64,000 nt of DNA from Methylocystis echinoides (lineage in GTDB: Bacteria; Pseudomonadota; Alphaproteobacteria; Rhizobiales; Beijerinckiaceae), in the NCBI RefSeq assembly GCF_027923385.1, contig NZ_BSEC01000001.1:186001-250000 (forward strand), in the 5' to 3' direction. The translations under genes and the position numbers were made by a program. The notes beneath the pieces were generated by a model. That model saw only the letters and a list, made by a program, of their open reading frames with translations. It was not told the DNA's origin and did no database searches. How positions within the stretch are numbered: position 1 is the stretch's first letter; the number at the start of each line of letters is the position of its first letter. Below are positions 54,010-64,000 of the stretch, piece after piece.

Positions 54010-54954
54010 TTACTTCCCGAGCTTCGCCAGCTCCGCGTCCAGCTCCGGCACGGCCTGGAACAGATCCGCCACCAGACCGTAATCGGCGACCTGGAAGATC
54101 GGCGCCTCTTCGTCCTTGTTGATGGCGACGATGATCTTCGAGTCCTTCATGCCGGCGAGATGCTGGATCGCGCCGGAAATGCCGACGGCGACGTAAAGCT
54201 CGGGCGCCACGGCCTTGCCGGTCTGGCCGACCTGAAGGTCGTTGGGCGCATAGCCGGCGTCGACCGCCGCGCGCGAGGCGCCGATGGCGGCGTTCAGGCG
54301 GTTCGCCACCGGATCGAGCACCTTCTGGAAGTTCTCGGCGGAGCCGAGCGCGCGGCCGCCGGAGATGATGATGCGGGCCGAGGTCAGCTCGGGACGCTCC
54401 GACTTCGCCAGCTCCTCGCTCTTGAAGGACGAAACGCCCGGATTGGCCGCGCCGCCGATGGACTCGACCGCAGCCGAGCCGCCTTCGGGCGCCGCCGCGA
54501 AAGCGGTGGTGCGGACGGTGATGACCTTCTTGGCGTCCTTGGCGCGGACGGTCTGGATGGCGTTGCCGGCGTAGATCGGACGGTCGAAGGTGTCGGCCGA
54601 GACGACCTTGATGATGTCGGAGACCTGCGCCACGTCGAGCAGCGCGGCGACGCGCGGCAGCACATTCTTCGTCGCGCTGGTCGAGGGGGCCATGATCACG
54701 TCATAGGACGGCGCGAGCGACAGGATCAGCGCGGCGACCGGCTCGGCGAGCACATGGTCGAGCGCCGCGTCCTCGGCGTAGAGCACCTTCTCCACGCCCG
54801 AAATCTTCGCGGCCTGATCGGCGGCGGCCTTCAGGCCGGGGCCGACGACGAGCACGTGAATCGGGCCGCCGATCTGCTGGGCGGCGGTGACCGCCTTGGC
54901 GGTCGAGGGCGCGAGGGCGCCATTGGCGGTTTCGGCGAGAAGCAGAATGGCCAT
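54010..54954 (-). CDS. etfA: Electron transfer flavoprotein, alpha subunit
   Basis: The 314-residue protein holds FAD in its C-terminal half: [73 protein letters not shown] and [21 protein letters not shown] are the ETF-alpha signature. The N-terminal half is the Rossmann-like domain I. It receives electrons from acyl-CoA and other dehydrogenases and passes them to ETF:quinone oxidoreductase. It follows etfB with a one-base gap. Confidence 0.96.
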   Translation of the reverse strand: MAILLLAETANGALAPSTAKAVTAAQQIGGPIHVLVVGPGLKAAADQAAKISGVEKVLYAEDAALDHVLAEPVAALILSLAPSYDVIMAPSTSATKNVLPRVAALLDVAQVSDIIKVVSADTFDRPIYAGNAIQTVRAKDAKKVITVRTTAFAAAPEGGSAAVESIGGAANPGVSSFKSEELAKSERPELTSARIIISGGRALGSAENFQKVLDPVANRLNAAIGASRAAVDAGYAPNDLQVGQTGKAVAPELYVAVGISGAIQHLAGMKDSKIIVAINKDEEAPIFQVADYGLVADLFQAVPELDAELAKLGK

Positions 54955-54955
54955 G

Positions 54956-55702
54956 TCAGAGAACTCCCGCTTCCTTGAGCTTCGAGACGAGTTCGGCGAC
55001 CGAGCCGACCTTGACGCCCGCCGAGCGGGTCGCCGGTTCGGCGGTCTTCAGCACGTCGAGGCGCGGCGCGATGTCGACGCCATAGTCGGACGGCGCCTTG
55101 ACGGCGACCTCCTTCTTCTTCGCCTTGATGATGTTGGGCAGGCTGGCGTAGCGCGGCTCGTTGAGCCGGAGATCGGTCGTCACCACCGCCGGGAGCTTGA
55201 GGCTCACCGTCTGCAGGCCGCCGTCGATCTCGCGGGTCACATCGACCGCGCCGTCGGCGACCACCACCTTGGAGGCGAAGGTGCCCTGGCCCCAGCCGAG
55301 CAAAGCGGCGAGCATCTGGCCGGTCTGGTTCGAGTCGTCGTCGATGGCCTGCTTGCCGAGCACGATCAGGCCCGGCTGCTCCTCGGCGGCGATCTTCGCC
55401 AGGATCTTGGCGACGGCCAGCGGCTCGACCGTGTCGTCGGTCTTGACCAGAATGCCGCGGTCGGCGCCCATGGCCAGCGCGGTGCGCAGCGTCTCGTCGG
55501 CCTTGGCCGGGCCGATGGTGACGACGACGACTTCCGTCGCCTTGCCGGCCTCCTTCAGGCGCAGCGCCTCCTCGACGGCGATTTCGTCGAAGGGGTTCAT
55601 CGACATCTTCACATTGGCGAGATCGACGCCGGAGCCATCGGGCTTGACCCGGATTTTGACGTTGTAGTCGACGACCCGCTTGACGGGCACGAGAATCTTC
55701 AT
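54956..55702 (-). CDS. etfB: Electron transfer flavoprotein, beta subunit
   Basis: From the ATG at 55702 ([20 protein letters not shown]) the protein has 248 residues, normal for Etf[21 protein letters not shown] and [27 protein letters not shown] bind [30 protein letters not shown] and [25 protein letters not shown] complete the family pattern, including the recognition loop for partner dehydrogenases. A frame reaching 55951 overlaps the arylsulfatase start and is not coding. It is divergent from the arylsulfatase gene. Confidence 0.96.
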   Translation of the reverse strand: MKILVPVKRVVDYNVKIRVKPDGSGVDLANVKMSMNPFDEIAVEEALRLKEAGKATEVVVVTIGPAKADETLRTALAMGADRGILVKTDDTVEPLAVAKILAKIAAEEQPGLIVLGKQAIDDDSNQTGQMLAALLGWGQGTFASKVVVADGAVDVTREIDGGLQTVSLKLPAVVTTDLRLNEPRYASLPNIIKAKKKEVAVKAPSDYGVDIAPRLDVLKTAEPATRSAGVKVGSVAELVSKLKEAGVL

Positions 55703-55920
55703 CGCGCGACCTCTGGAGATGACGGCGGACGCGAGGCGCCCAGGCGTTTTGAAAACTGTGGCGGTCTGGTAACGGGGGCGCGCGCGCAAGTCAAACGGCG
55801 GCTGCGGCCGCGCGACCCGCCGGGCAGGCGGCGCCATCGCAGCGGGGAGTGGCGTTTTTCCGGGCCTGGCGCATACTGCCAAGGTGATTTGCGATTGATC
55901 TGTCAGGCGGAGGCGGCTCG

Positions 55921-58422
55921 ATGAAACCGGGATGCGGCGGTTTTCTTGCAACGATTGTTCTGTTCATTCTGGCCACGGGGGCAGCGGCGGGTCAGCAGAT
56001 CAACGGGACGCCCGGCTCGCCCGCGGCCACGATCACCCTCAAAGGGGACCAGGTCCCGCCCCCGCCGTTCAAATTCGGCGGCAAGATCGAGCGCAATGCG
56101 GCGCAGTCGACGCCGTACTGGCCGCCGCGCGTCGTGCCACCGAAAGGCGCGCCGAACGTGCTCCTCATCATGACCGACGACTCCGGCTTCGGCGTGCCGA
56201 GCGCCTTCGGCGGCGTCATCCCGACGCCGTCGCTGGAGCGCATCGCCCAGAACGGGCTGCGCTACACCAATTTCAACTCGACGGCGCTGTGCTCGCCGAC
56301 GCGGGCCGCGCTCATCACCGGCCGCAACCATCATTCGGTCGGTTTCGGCGTCGTTTCCGAGCAGGCGACGGGCTACCCCGGCTATGACAGCGTCATCCCC
56401 GACAGCAAGGCGACGATCGGCCGCATCCTTAAGGAAAATGGTTATCGCACCTCCTGGTTCGGCAAGGATCACAACACCCCCGCCTATCAGGCCAGCCAGG
56501 ACGGGCCCTTCGACCAGTGGCCCATCGGCATGGGCTTCGATTACTTCTACGGCTTCCTGGGCGGCGACTCCAATCAATGGGCGCCCAATCTGTTTCGCAA
56601 CACGACGCAGATCTATCCCTTCATGGGCAAACCCGGCTGGAACCTCACGACGGCCATGGCCGATGACGCCATCGCCTATCTCAACCGCGTCAATGCGCTG
56701 GCGCCGGAACAGCCGTTCCTGCTCTATTATGCGCCCGGCGGCACGCATGCGCCGCATCATCCCACCCCCGAATGGGTGAGGAAGATAAGCGACCTGCATC
56801 TCTTCGATCAGGGCTGGAACGCGCTGCGCGAGCAGATCTACGCCAATCAGAAGAAGCTCGGCGTCATTCCGCAGAATGCGAAGCTCACCCCATGGCCGCA
56901 TGATCTGCTCAAGAACTGGGACGAACTCTCGGCCGACGAGAAGAAGCTCTTCATCCGGCAGGCGGAGGTCTTCGCCGCCTATGTCGCCTACACCGACCAT
57001 GAGATCGGCCGCGTCATTCAGGCGGTCGAGGACATGGGCAAGCTCGACAATACGCTGATCATCTACATCAACGGCGACAATGGCACGAGCGCGGAAGGGC
57101 AGCTCAACGGCACGCCCAACGAAGTCGCCATGTTCAACGGCGTGCAGGTGCCGGTCACGGATCAGCTCAAATTCTACGACGCCTGGGGCACGGAAAGCAC
57201 CTATCCGCACATGTCGGTCGGATGGGCCTGGGCATTTGACACCCCCTTCTCCTGGACGAAGCAGATCGCCTCACATTTCGGCGGCGTGCGGCAGGGCATG
57301 GCCATTTCATGGCCCGCCGTCATCACGGACAAGGGCGGCGTTCGCAACCAGTTCCATCACATGATCGACATTGCGCCGACCATTCTGGAGGCGACGCATG
57401 TTCCCGAACCGAAGGTCGTCGACGGCGTGAAGCAGAGCCCGATGGAGGGCGTCAGCCTGATGTACACCTTCGACGCCAAAAACGCCGACGCGCCCTCGCG
57501 CCACAAGACGCAATATTTCGAGATGATGGGCGATCACGCCCTCTATCACGACGGCTGGATCGCCAGCACCAAGGTCATGCGCGCGCCATGGGACGTGATG
57601 GGAAAGGTGAGCCAGGACCCGGCCGGCTTCCCCTTCGAGCTTTATGACCTGCGCACAGACTGGACGCAGTCGGAAAACGTCGCCGACAAACACCCCGAGA
57701 AGGTGAAGGAGCTCGAAAAAATCTTCTTGCAGGAGGCGAAGAAATATCAGGTCTTGCCGCTCGACGCTTCCGTCGCGACGCGTCTCGTGACGCCGCGGCC
57801 GAGCCTGACCGCCGGTCGCAACGTCTTCGTCTGGACGCAGCCACTGACCGGCACGCCGAACGGCAGCGCGCCCTTCATCCTCGACGCCTCCTATAACTTC
57901 AGGGCCGACGTCGATATCCCGCAGGGGGGCGGCGACGGCATGCTCATCACCCAGGGCGGGCGCTTCGGCGGCTATGGCTTCTATCTGCGCCAGGGGCGGC
58001 CGGTCTTCACCTGGAACCTCGTCGATCTGAAGCGGCAACGCTGGGAAGGCCTCGACCAGATCCCGCCCGGCAAGCACACGATCGAATTCGACTTTCGTTA
58101 CGACGGTCTGGGTCTCGCCACGCTGGCCTTCGACAATCTCTCCGGCATCGGCCGCGGCGGGACGGGCGTGCTGAAGGTCGACGGCAAGCTCGTCGCGGAA
58201 CAGAAGATGAAGCGCACCCTTCCGCTGATCCTGCAATGGGACGAGTCGCTCGATGTCGGCTCGGACACGCTGACCGGCGTCGATGACGCCGATTACCAGC
58301 CGCCCTTCGCCTTCAACGGCAGGATCGACAGGATCACCCTGACCGTCGAGCGGCCCAAACTGACGCCCGAAGATGAAAAGCGGCTGCGGGAAGCGGCTGC
58401 GGGCGGAAAGACGAGCGAATAA
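55921..58422 (+). CDS. Arylsulfatase
   Basis: An 833-residue secreted sulfatase with signal peptide ([18 protein letters not shown]). The metal site begins [12 protein letters not shown]; the catalytic Cys, converted to formylglycine, is in [14 protein letters not shown] (C-x-P-T-R). [23 protein letters not shown] and [10 protein letters not shown] complete the active site. After the catalytic part (to about residue 620) comes a beta-sandwich of about 200 residues. It hydrolyses sulfate esters in the periplasm, probably to scavenge sulfur. A maturase gene is not adjacent. It is divergent from etfB. Confidence 0.94.
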   Translation: MKPGCGGFLATIVLFILATGAAAGQQINGTPGSPAATITLKGDQVPPPPFKFGGKIERNAAQSTPYWPPRVVPPKGAPNVLLIMTDDSGFGVPSAFGGVIPTPSLERIAQNGLRYTNFNSTALCSPTRAALITGRNHHSVGFGVVSEQATGYPGYDSVIPDSKATIGRILKENGYRTSWFGKDHNTPAYQASQDGPFDQWPIGMGFDYFYGFLGGDSNQWAPNLFRNTTQIYPFMGKPGWNLTTAMADDAIAYLNRVNALAPEQPFLLYYAPGGTHAPHHPTPEWVRKISDLHLFDQGWNALREQIYANQKKLGVIPQNAKLTPWPHDLLKNWDELSADEKKLFIRQAEVFAAYVAYTDHEIGRVIQAVEDMGKLDNTLIIYINGDNGTSAEGQLNGTPNEVAMFNGVQVPVTDQLKFYDAWGTESTYPHMSVGWAWAFDTPFSWTKQIASHFGGVRQGMAISWPAVITDKGGVRNQFHHMIDIAPTILEATHVPEPKVVDGVKQSPMEGVSLMYTFDAKNADAPSRHKTQYFEMMGDHALYHDGWIASTKVMRAPWDVMGKVSQDPAGFPFELYDLRTDWTQSENVADKHPEKVKELEKIFLQEAKKYQVLPLDASVATRLVTPRPSLTAGRNVFVWTQPLTGTPNGSAPFILDASYNFRADVDIPQGGGDGMLITQGGRFGGYGFYLRQGRPVFTWNLVDLKRQRWEGLDQIPPGKHTIEFDFRYDGLGLATLAFDNLSGIGRGGTGVLKVDGKLVAEQKMKRTLPLILQWDESLDVGSDTLTGVDDADYQPPFAFNGRIDRITLTVERPKLTPEDEKRLREAAAGGKTSE

Positions 58423-58438
58423 GTCCGCCCTGGCGGGA

Positions 58439-59293
58439 TCACGGCGCCGGCGGCGCCTGATCCTGCGACGGCGGCGTGGGGTCCGGCGCGGGCGCCGGGG
58501 CGGGCGGGACCGCCAGCGGGCCGCGGTCGAACAGCGGATGCCTGCGACGCTTGAAGATCGGCGTCAGCACCAGGCCGGCGACAATGCCGCCGACATGCGC
58601 CATCCAGGCCACATGGCCTTCGCCGCCGCCCCAGCTCGCATTGACGAGCTGCAGCACGATCCACGCGCCGATGAACAGAAAGCCCGAGGCGTGGAAGGAG
58701 AAGAGCGGCGGCTTGAGCCCCATCAGCTTGCGCGTCGGCGGGCGCGACCTGTCGGCCAGCGTGATGAACCAGTAGGGCAGCATGATCATCGTCAGCGGCG
58801 GGAAGAAGCCCGTCACCGTCGCGCGCGGATAGAGCAGCAGAAAGGCCGCGCAGACCCCGGAAATGGCGCTCGACGCGCCGACGAGCGGCGTGATCGAATG
58901 CGGCGTCGCGTAAATGTAGAAGACGCCCGCCACCACGCCGCAGGAGAGGTAGAACAGCAGGTAGTGCAGCGATCCCATGGCGTCCTCGACATTGTCGCCG
59001 AAGACGTAGAGGAACAGCATGTTGCTGGCGAGATGCAGCAGCGACGAATGGAAGAAGAGCGCCGTGACCAGCGTCGCCGCCGGCGGCGGGCCGACGACCC
59101 AGTCGGCGAGATTGGCTTCGCCGAAGAGAATGCGCGGAATGATGGCGAAGCCGCGCATGATCGTCAGCGGATCGCCGAGCAACTCGCTCTGGACGATCAG
59201 GAAGACGAGGACATTGACCGCGATCAGCGCGTGATTGACAAGCGGCCGCTTGAGATGGCGCAGGGGCGCGTCGTCGTAGAGCGGCATCACCAT
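58439..59293 (-). CDS. Rhomboid-family intramembrane serine protease
   Basis: The 284-residue protein has six membrane helices and a Pro-rich C-terminal tail of about 35 residues. The loop LYVFGDNVEDAMGSLHYLLFYLSCG and the His helix HVGGIVAGLV are rhomboid hallmarks. The nucleophile motif reads GASSAISG, so the Ser is followed by Ser rather than the usual Gly. If still active, it cuts transmembrane substrates in the inner membrane. It is convergent with the arylsulfatase gene, with 16 bases between the stops. Confidence 0.88.
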   Translation of the reverse strand: MVMPLYDDAPLRHLKRPLVNHALIAVNVLVFLIVQSELLGDPLTIMRGFAIIPRILFGEANLADWVVGPPPAATLVTALFFHSSLLHLASNMLFLYVFGDNVEDAMGSLHYLLFYLSCGVVAGVFYIYATPHSITPLVGASSAISGVCAAFLLLYPRATVTGFFPPLTMIMLPYWFITLADRSRPPTRKLMGLKPPLFSFHASGFLFIGAWIVLQLVNASWGGGEGHVAWMAHVGGIVAGLVLTPIFKRRRHPLFDRGPLAVPPAPAPAPDPTPPSQDQAPPAP

Positions 59294-59351
59294 GATTCAA
59301 AACCCCGTCTGATTGGCGTCGACCTCTAACATAAGGTCGCCTGCCTGCTTG

Positions 59352-60770
59352 TCACCTGCGCGCGCGCAGCCAGGCGCGGGCGTGACCGCGCAGACCGGCG
59401 ATGTCGAAGACGAGCACCATCACGCCATAGATCGCCGCGCCCGTAACGATCTGGGCGACCAGGGTGAGGAAGCCCGGCGCCATGCCGCGCATCGGCAGCA
59501 GCGCGACGAACATCACGCCCGTCCCCACCACCGCCGCATAGAGATCCCAGAAGGAGGGCCAGACCGGCTGCGCGCGCAGCGCGAAATAGATGGTCGCGAC
59601 CAGCGCCGCGACATAGCCGCCGGCCTGGGCGATGGCGAGATTGGAGGCGTCGCGCCCCCAGGGGAGGACAAAGAGCAGGAGCAGCGACACCGCCGCCGCC
59701 GCCCCCGCCGCATAGACGAGCGGGGCCGTGCGCTTGGATATCTGGAAGATCGGATTGACCCCGAAATTGATCATGCCCATGGCGAAGAGGCCGGGCAGCA
59801 GCAGGCCGAGATAATGGGCGAAGGGGCCGCGAAACTGCCCCGGCACGATCAGCTCCTGCACCGAGGGCAGCACGAGCCACAGGCCGACGCAGGCCGGCAG
59901 CAGAAAGGCGAAGACGACGCCCATGTTGGCGGCGACCTGCGCGAGCCCGCGATCCTCGCCGTGCTTCTCATGGGCGGCGACGGCGATCTGGAACAGCAGC
60001 ACGTCGAGCGCCGAGCCGAAAGCCGTGACCGCGCGCATGCCGAGATCATAGGCCAGCGCGAACTGCCCCGTCTCGGCGAAGTCATAGACGCTCGCGACGA
60101 TCGAGCGCGCCGCGAGCGGCATGGTCTGATAGAGCAGATGGGCGGCGACGATGGGCGCGCTATAGGCGGCCAGAAGGCCGACCGTCTCGACTTCCGCGTC
60201 GCGGCAGCGCACGCCGGGGTCGGTCAGCGCCGGCCGGCTCATCAGCACCGTGCCGAAGAGGCTCGCGATCCCGCCCGCCAGCGCCACGCCCGCCGAGCGG
60301 AAGATATAGGCGCCGCCGCCAATGAGCAGGAAGGCGAGAACATTCTTGACGAAGACCAGCCGCGCATAGGCACCGTCCTCGAAACGCGCGCGGGCGAGCG
60401 CGGTGGAATAGTCGAACAGCCCGTTGGCCGTGGCCGTGAGGAGCGCCAGCAGGATCAGCTCATTGTCGAAATCGAGCGTCGGGCCGATCAGCGCAAAGAC
60501 CAGCGTCGTGACGAAGAGAAAGCCCGTGACGAGGAGAAAGGATGTGCCCAGCGTCGAACGGATGCCGGGTTCGCTCTCGCGCGTGCGCTGGGAATAGAAG
60601 CGCGTCGCGGAAAGCCGCAGCCAGTCGTAGAGCGCCGTCTGCACCACCACGGCGATGGAAAAGGCGAGCGCGAAGCGGCCATATTCCTCGGGACCGAGAA
60701 ATTTCGCCACCATCAGGCCGATGATGAAATTGGTGATGGTGTTGCCGAGGAAGGCGAGAAGGACGCTCAC
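59352..60770 (-). CDS. Polysaccharide/lipid-linked oligosaccharide flippase
   Basis: A 472-residue integral membrane protein with about 12-14 helices and the pattern of the MOP superfamily: LGNTITNFIIGLMVAKFLGPEEYGRFALAFSIAVVVQTALYDW at the N-terminus and repeated Gly/Pro-containing helices. These Wzx-like proteins move undecaprenyl-linked repeat units to the periplasm. No polymerase or glycosyltransferase is beside it here; the glycan cluster at 30.7-36.4 kb is a possible partner. The start is next to the ileS stop, with a repeat between. Confidence 0.88.
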   Translation of the reverse strand: MSVLLAFLGNTITNFIIGLMVAKFLGPEEYGRFALAFSIAVVVQTALYDWLRLSATRFYSQRTRESEPGIRSTLGTSFLLVTGFLFVTTLVFALIGPTLDFDNELILLALLTATANGLFDYSTALARARFEDGAYARLVFVKNVLAFLLIGGGAYIFRSAGVALAGGIASLFGTVLMSRPALTDPGVRCRDAEVETVGLLAAYSAPIVAAHLLYQTMPLAARSIVASVYDFAETGQFALAYDLGMRAVTAFGSALDVLLFQIAVAAHEKHGEDRGLAQVAANMGVVFAFLLPACVGLWLVLPSVQELIVPGQFRGPFAHYLGLLLPGLFAMGMINFGVNPIFQISKRTAPLVYAAGAAAAVSLLLLFVLPWGRDASNLAIAQAGGYVAALVATIYFALRAQPVWPSFWDLYAAVVGTGVMFVALLPMRGMAPGFLTLVAQIVTGAAIYGVMVLVFDIAGLRGHARAWLRARR

Positions 60771-60807
60771 GGCGGCGAGGCCCCCTCGCCGACGCGGGTT
60801 TCGGCCC

Positions 60808-60932
60808 TGCCCCTCACCCGGCCTCTCCCCGCAAGCGGGGAGAGGAGAGGGCGCGGGGCTTCATCGGCGGCGCGGATCGTCGACTGGCGCCCTCTCCCCG
60901 CTTGCGGGGAGAGGGTTGGGGTGAGGGGCAAG
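60808..60932. repeat. Two-armed palindromic repeat, CTCTCCCCGC family
   Basis: CCTCTCCCCGCAAGCGGGGAGAGG, then a spacer, then CCCTCTCCCCGCTTGCGGGGAGAGGG and GGTGAGGGGC. The same class lies inside ileS at 62574-62699. Confidence 0.85.
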
Positions 60933-61008
60933 ACCGCGAAGAGGGACGAAAAACGCAGGGCCTGCGTATTTCCCGCTCCGACGTTCCCCACCATTTTCAC
61001 GCCGCCCC

Positions 61009-63999
61009 TCACGCGCTCCAGCGCCCGAGCGCCTTCAGCTCGCGCAGCGCCTGCGCGTCGCGCGGGGTCACGTCGGGATAATCCGGCTCGGCCGTCGCCG
61101 GATCGAAGTAGCGCCAGGAGCGGGCGCATTTGACGCCCGGCGCGCGGCCGGGCGCGACCGCCACGCCCGGAACCTCCGGCAGGCGGAAGGCGTCGGCCGG
61201 ACCCTCGCCGGCGTCGATGGCGACGCCCGAGACGATGCAGACGTCGGCGAAATCGACGCCGTCGAGCGCGGCGCGCAGATGGCCGTCGGCAATGAACACC
61301 GTCGGCGCCGCTTCGAGCGAGGAGCCGATGCGCTTTTGCGCGCGCTCGATTTCGAGCGCCCCGGTTACGACCGAGCGAACCGCACGCACGCCCTCCCATT
61401 TCTTCGCCAGCGCCTCGTCGCGCCAGTGCGACGGGATGTCGGGGAAGCCCTCGACATGCACGGATGTCGCCTGCGGATAGCGGGCGAGCCAGGCCTCCTC
61501 CGCCGTGAAGACGAGGATCGGCGCGAGCCATGTCGTCACGCAGCGGAAGATGTGCTCGACCACGGCGAGCGACGCCTTGCGCTTCACGCTCGACGGCGGC
61601 TCGCAATAGAGCGCGTCCTTGCGGATGTCGAAATAGAAGGCGGAGAGATCGCTCGTCATGAAGGGCGTCAGCAACGCCACGACCTTCTTGTAGTCATAGG
61701 CCGCATAGGCCGAGCGAATGGCGGCGTCCATCTCGACGAGACGATGCAGCATCAGCCGTTCGAGTTCGCCGGCGTGTTCGAGCGCGGCTTCATCATCGGC
61801 GCCGTAATGCGCCAGCGCGCCGAGCATCCAGCGCAGCGTGTTGCGCAATTTGCGATACAGATCGACGAAGGTCTTGAGGATCTCCGGACCCACGCGCAGA
61901 TCGTCGGCGTAATCGGACGCCGCGACCCACAGGCGCAGAATGTCGGCGCCCGAATCCGCGATGACCTTCTGCGGCGCGACGACATTGCCGAGCGACTTAG
62001 ACATCTTGCGGCCCTTCTCGTCGAGCACGAAGCCATGCGTCAGCACGGCGTCGTACGGCGCGCGCAAGCGCGTGCCGCAGCTTTCGAGAAGCGAGGAATG
62101 GAACCAGCCGCGATGCTGGTCCGAGCCTTCCAGATACATCACCTCATCGGCGCCGCCGTCGCGCTTCCTGTGCAGGCCGGCGAGCGCGGGGAAGTTTTCG
62201 GCGTCGTCCAGCACGAAGGCGTGCGTGGAGCCTGAGTCGAACCACACGTCGAGAACGTCGGCGACCTTCTCGTAATCATTGGGGTCGTAGTCGGGCGCCA
62301 GAAAACGCTCGGCGGCGCGCGCCTCGTACCAGGCGTCGGCGCCTTCCTTCCCGAACGCTTCGACGATGCGCGCATTGACGCGCGAATCAACGAGAATTTC
62401 GTGCCCGCCCTTCTTCACGAAGACGGCGATCGGCACGCCCCAGGCGCGCTGGCGCGACACGACCCAGTCGGGCCGGTTGGCGATCATGCCGCGAATACGG
62501 TTCTCGCCCGCCGCCGGCGTCCATTGCGTGCGCGAGATTTCCTCGAGCGCAATGGCGCGCAGGGTGGGCATGTTCCCCCTCTCCCCGCCTGCGGGGAGAG
62601 GGTTGGGGTGAGGGGCAAGGCCGCCCGAGACCCCTTGCCCCTCATCCGTCGCGCTTCGCGCGGCGCCTTCTCCCCGCGCGCGGGGAGAAGGGGTCATCCC
62701 CTTGTCCATCGCGATGAACCATTGCGGCGTATTGCGGAAGATCACCGGTTTCTTGGAGCGCCAGGAATGCGGATATTGGTGCTTCAGGCGCCCGCGCGCG
62801 ATGAGATTGCCGGCCTTGACCAGTTCGGCCATCACGGCCTCATTGGCGTCGCCCTTCTCGCCCTTTTCGGTGAGCACGCGCTTGCCCGAAAAGCCCGGCG
62901 CCTCCTGTGTGTAGAAACCGTCCGCGTCGACCGTATAGGGAATGCGCGTGTCGACGCCGCTCTCAGTGAGCCGGCGGCCATTCGCCATCCAGATGTCGAA
63001 GTCCTCGCGGCCGTGGCCGGGCGCCGTATGCACGAAGCCCGTGCCCGTGTCGTCGGTCACATGGTCGCCGTCGAACAGCGGCACGTCGAAGGCGTAGCCC
63101 AGATGCGCCAGCGGATGGGCGCAGACGAGATCGTTCAGCTCATCGGCGCGCACGTCGCGCAGCCGCTCGAAGCCCTCGACCTTGGCCGCCTTGAAGACGT
63201 CGCCGGCGAACTTGTCGGCGAGAATGAATTTCGCGCCGGGAAAGGCCCAGTTTTTGTCGGCCGCCTGCGTCACGCGATAGAGGCCGTAGCCGATCCTGGA
63301 CGAATAGGAGATGGCGCGATTGCCCGGCAGCGTCCAGGGCGTCGTCGTCCAGATGACGACGCGGGCGTCGGCGAGGTCGTCGGGCGCGCCCTTCGGGATC
63401 GGGAAGGCGACCCACACCGTATCGCTCGTATGATCCTCATATTCGACTTCGGCCTCGGCCAGCGCGGTCTTTTCCACCACGCTCCACATCACCGGCTTGG
63501 AGCCGCGATAGAGCAGGCCGTTTTCGGCGAATTTCATGATCTCGCGCGCAATGATCGCCTCGGCGGGATAGGCCATCGTCGCATAGGGACGATCCCATTC
63601 GCCGGCGACGCCGAGCCGCTTGAACTCCTCGCGCTGCACCGACAGCCAGTTTTCGGCATAGGCGCGGCACTCGCGGCGGAAGGCGATCATCTCGTCGGGA
63701 TGGGAGAAATCCGGCTTCTTCTTGCCCTTGGCGCGGTAATTCTCTTCCTCGATCTTCCACTCGATCGGCAGGCCGTGGCAGTCCCAGCCCGGCACGTAAA
63801 CGCAGTCCTTGCCGGTCATGCGCTGGCTGCGCGTGACGATGTCCTTGAGGATCTTGTTCAGCGCATGGCCGATATGGATGTTGCCATTGGCGTAGGGCGG
63901 GCCGTCGTGCAGGGTGAATTTCGGCCGTCCCTTCGCCGCCTCGCGCATTTTCTCATTGAGGCCGATCTCGGCCCAGCGTTTGAGAAATTCCGGCTCGCG
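61009..63999 (-). CDS. ileS: Isoleucyl-tRNA synthetase (N-terminus outside window) with repeat insertion
   Basis: The reading frame continues past the window end, so the true start lies beyond 64000; 996 codons are seen. It charges tRNA-Ile. [21 protein letters not shown] carries the class I HIGH signature, [12 protein letters not shown] follows, the editing domain has [13 protein letters not shown], and KMSKSLGN is the KMSKS loop. Between FIAMDK and [10 protein letters not shown], about 45 residues of Pro/Gly/Arg-rich sequence ([13 protein letters not shown]) are inserted; they are encoded by a palindromic repeat (62574-62699) and keep the frame. Confidence 0.95.
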   Translation of the reverse strand, partial: REPEFLKRWAEIGLNEKMREAAKGRPKFTLHDGPPYANGNIHIGHALNKILKDIVTRSQRMTGKDCVYVPGWDCHGLPIEWKIEEENYRAKGKKKPDFSHPDEMIAFRRECRAYAENWLSVQREEFKRLGVAGEWDRPYATMAYPAEAIIAREIMKFAENGLLYRGSKPVMWSVVEKTALAEAEVEYEDHTSDTVWVAFPIPKGAPDDLADARVVIWTTTPWTLPGNRAISYSSRIGYGLYRVTQAADKNWAFPGAKFILADKFAGDVFKAAKVEGFERLRDVRADELNDLVCAHPLAHLGYAFDVPLFDGDHVTDDTGTGFVHTAPGHGREDFDIWMANGRRLTESGVDTRIPYTVDADGFYTQEAPGFSGKRVLTEKGEKGDANEAVMAELVKAGNLIARGRLKHQYPHSWRSKKPVIFRNTPQWFIAMDKGMTPSPRARGEGAARSATDEGQGVSGGLAPHPNPLPAGGERGNMPTLRAIALEEISRTQWTPAAGENRIRGMIANRPDWVVSRQRAWGVPIAVFVKKGGHEILVDSRVNARIVEAFGKEGADAWYEARAAERFLAPDYDPNDYEKVADVLDVWFDSGSTHAFVLDDAENFPALAGLHRKRDGGADEVMYLEGSDQHRGWFHSSLLESCGTRLRAPYDAVLTHGFVLDEKGRKMSKSLGNVVAPQKVIADSGADILRLWVAASDYADDLRVGPEILKTFVDLYRKLRNTLRWMLGALAHYGADDEAALEHAGELERLMLHRLVEMDAAIRSAYAAYDYKKVVALLTPFMTSDLSAFYFDIRKDALYCEPPSSVKRKASLAVVEHIFRCVTTWLAPILVFTAEEAWLARYPQATSVHVEGFPDIPSHWRDEALAKKWEGVRAVRSVVTGALEIERAQKRIGSSLEAAPTVFIADGHLRAALDGVDFADVCIVSGVAIDAGEGPADAFRLPEVPGVAVAPGRAPGVKCARSWRYFDPATAEPDYPDVTPRDAQALRELKALGRWSA
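62574..62699. repeat. Palindromic repeat inserted in frame within ileS
   Basis: CCCTCTCCCCGCCTGCGGGG..., GGTGAGGGGC, GCCCCTCATCCGTCG and CCTTCTCCCCGCGCGCGGGG... form two hairpins of the same class as 60808-60932. It adds about 45 codons to ileS without a stop or frameshift. Confidence 0.85.
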
Positions 64000-64000
64000 C

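Overview
The window reads as an ordinary stretch of a GC-rich alphaproteobacterial chromosome of the order Hyphomicrobiales (Rhizobiales). This rests on gene order (fabD, fabG, acpP, fabF, mltG, yicC, gmk in a row; purL, bolA, grxD; a bolA-like gene, a J-domain gene and cobS), on an Omp25/31-type outer-membrane protein, and on CtrA-like boxes. A methylotroph of the Methylocystaceae/Beijerinckiaceae type would fit, but no methane or methanol oxidation gene is present, so that is only a guess. I recognised no rRNA, tRNA or CRISPR array.

Layout. 1-4646: 3' end of an autotransporter, a membrane protein with a cyclic-nucleotide-binding domain, and acetyl-CoA synthetase. 4650-7245: a clearly AT-richer accessory island with an unrecognised two-TM protein, a GNAT acetyltransferase, and a coupled ASCH-domain/P-loop kinase pair. 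7250-9371: small secreted proteins, a Tat-signalled nucleoside deaminase and a two-domain spore-coat-U-like protein. 9486-21915: fatty-acid synthesis (fabD, fabG, acpP, fabF), a very long MltG, yicC, gmk, DUF488, then rsmA, pdxA and a methyltransferase on the minus strand. 22232-28291: grxD, bolA, purL, a vapBC module, an M23 peptidase and a small membrane protein. 28314-36425: msrA, the murein enzymes mepA and an L,D-transpeptidase, and a tightly overlapping five-gene envelope/glycan cluster. 36599-44763: a [2Fe-2S]-rubrerythrin fusion behind a good sigma-54 promoter, cobS, a J-domain gene, a second bolA-like gene, small genes, serC, a second L,D-transpeptidase and a CbpA-type DnaJ. 44809-50257: mutS, a complete IS1182-family element inserted in a terminator, and a three-gene operon with two 24-residue membrane peptides. 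50433-64000: malic enzyme, 3-hydroxybutyryl-CoA dehydrogenase, etfBA, arylsulfatase, rhomboid protease, a flippase and ileS, which is cut by the window end.

Most of the window is housekeeping: lipid, cell-wall, redox and central carbon genes. The less ordinary parts are the AT-rich island, the palindromic repeat inserted in frame in ileS, the IS element whose 20-bp target duplication is a whole terminator hairpin, the micro-protein operon at 49.1-50.3 kb, and the sigma-54-controlled ferredoxin/rubrerythrin fusion. Two families of short palindromic repeats are scattered between genes. Many long antisense reading frames exist only because of the GC-rich third codon position and were left out.
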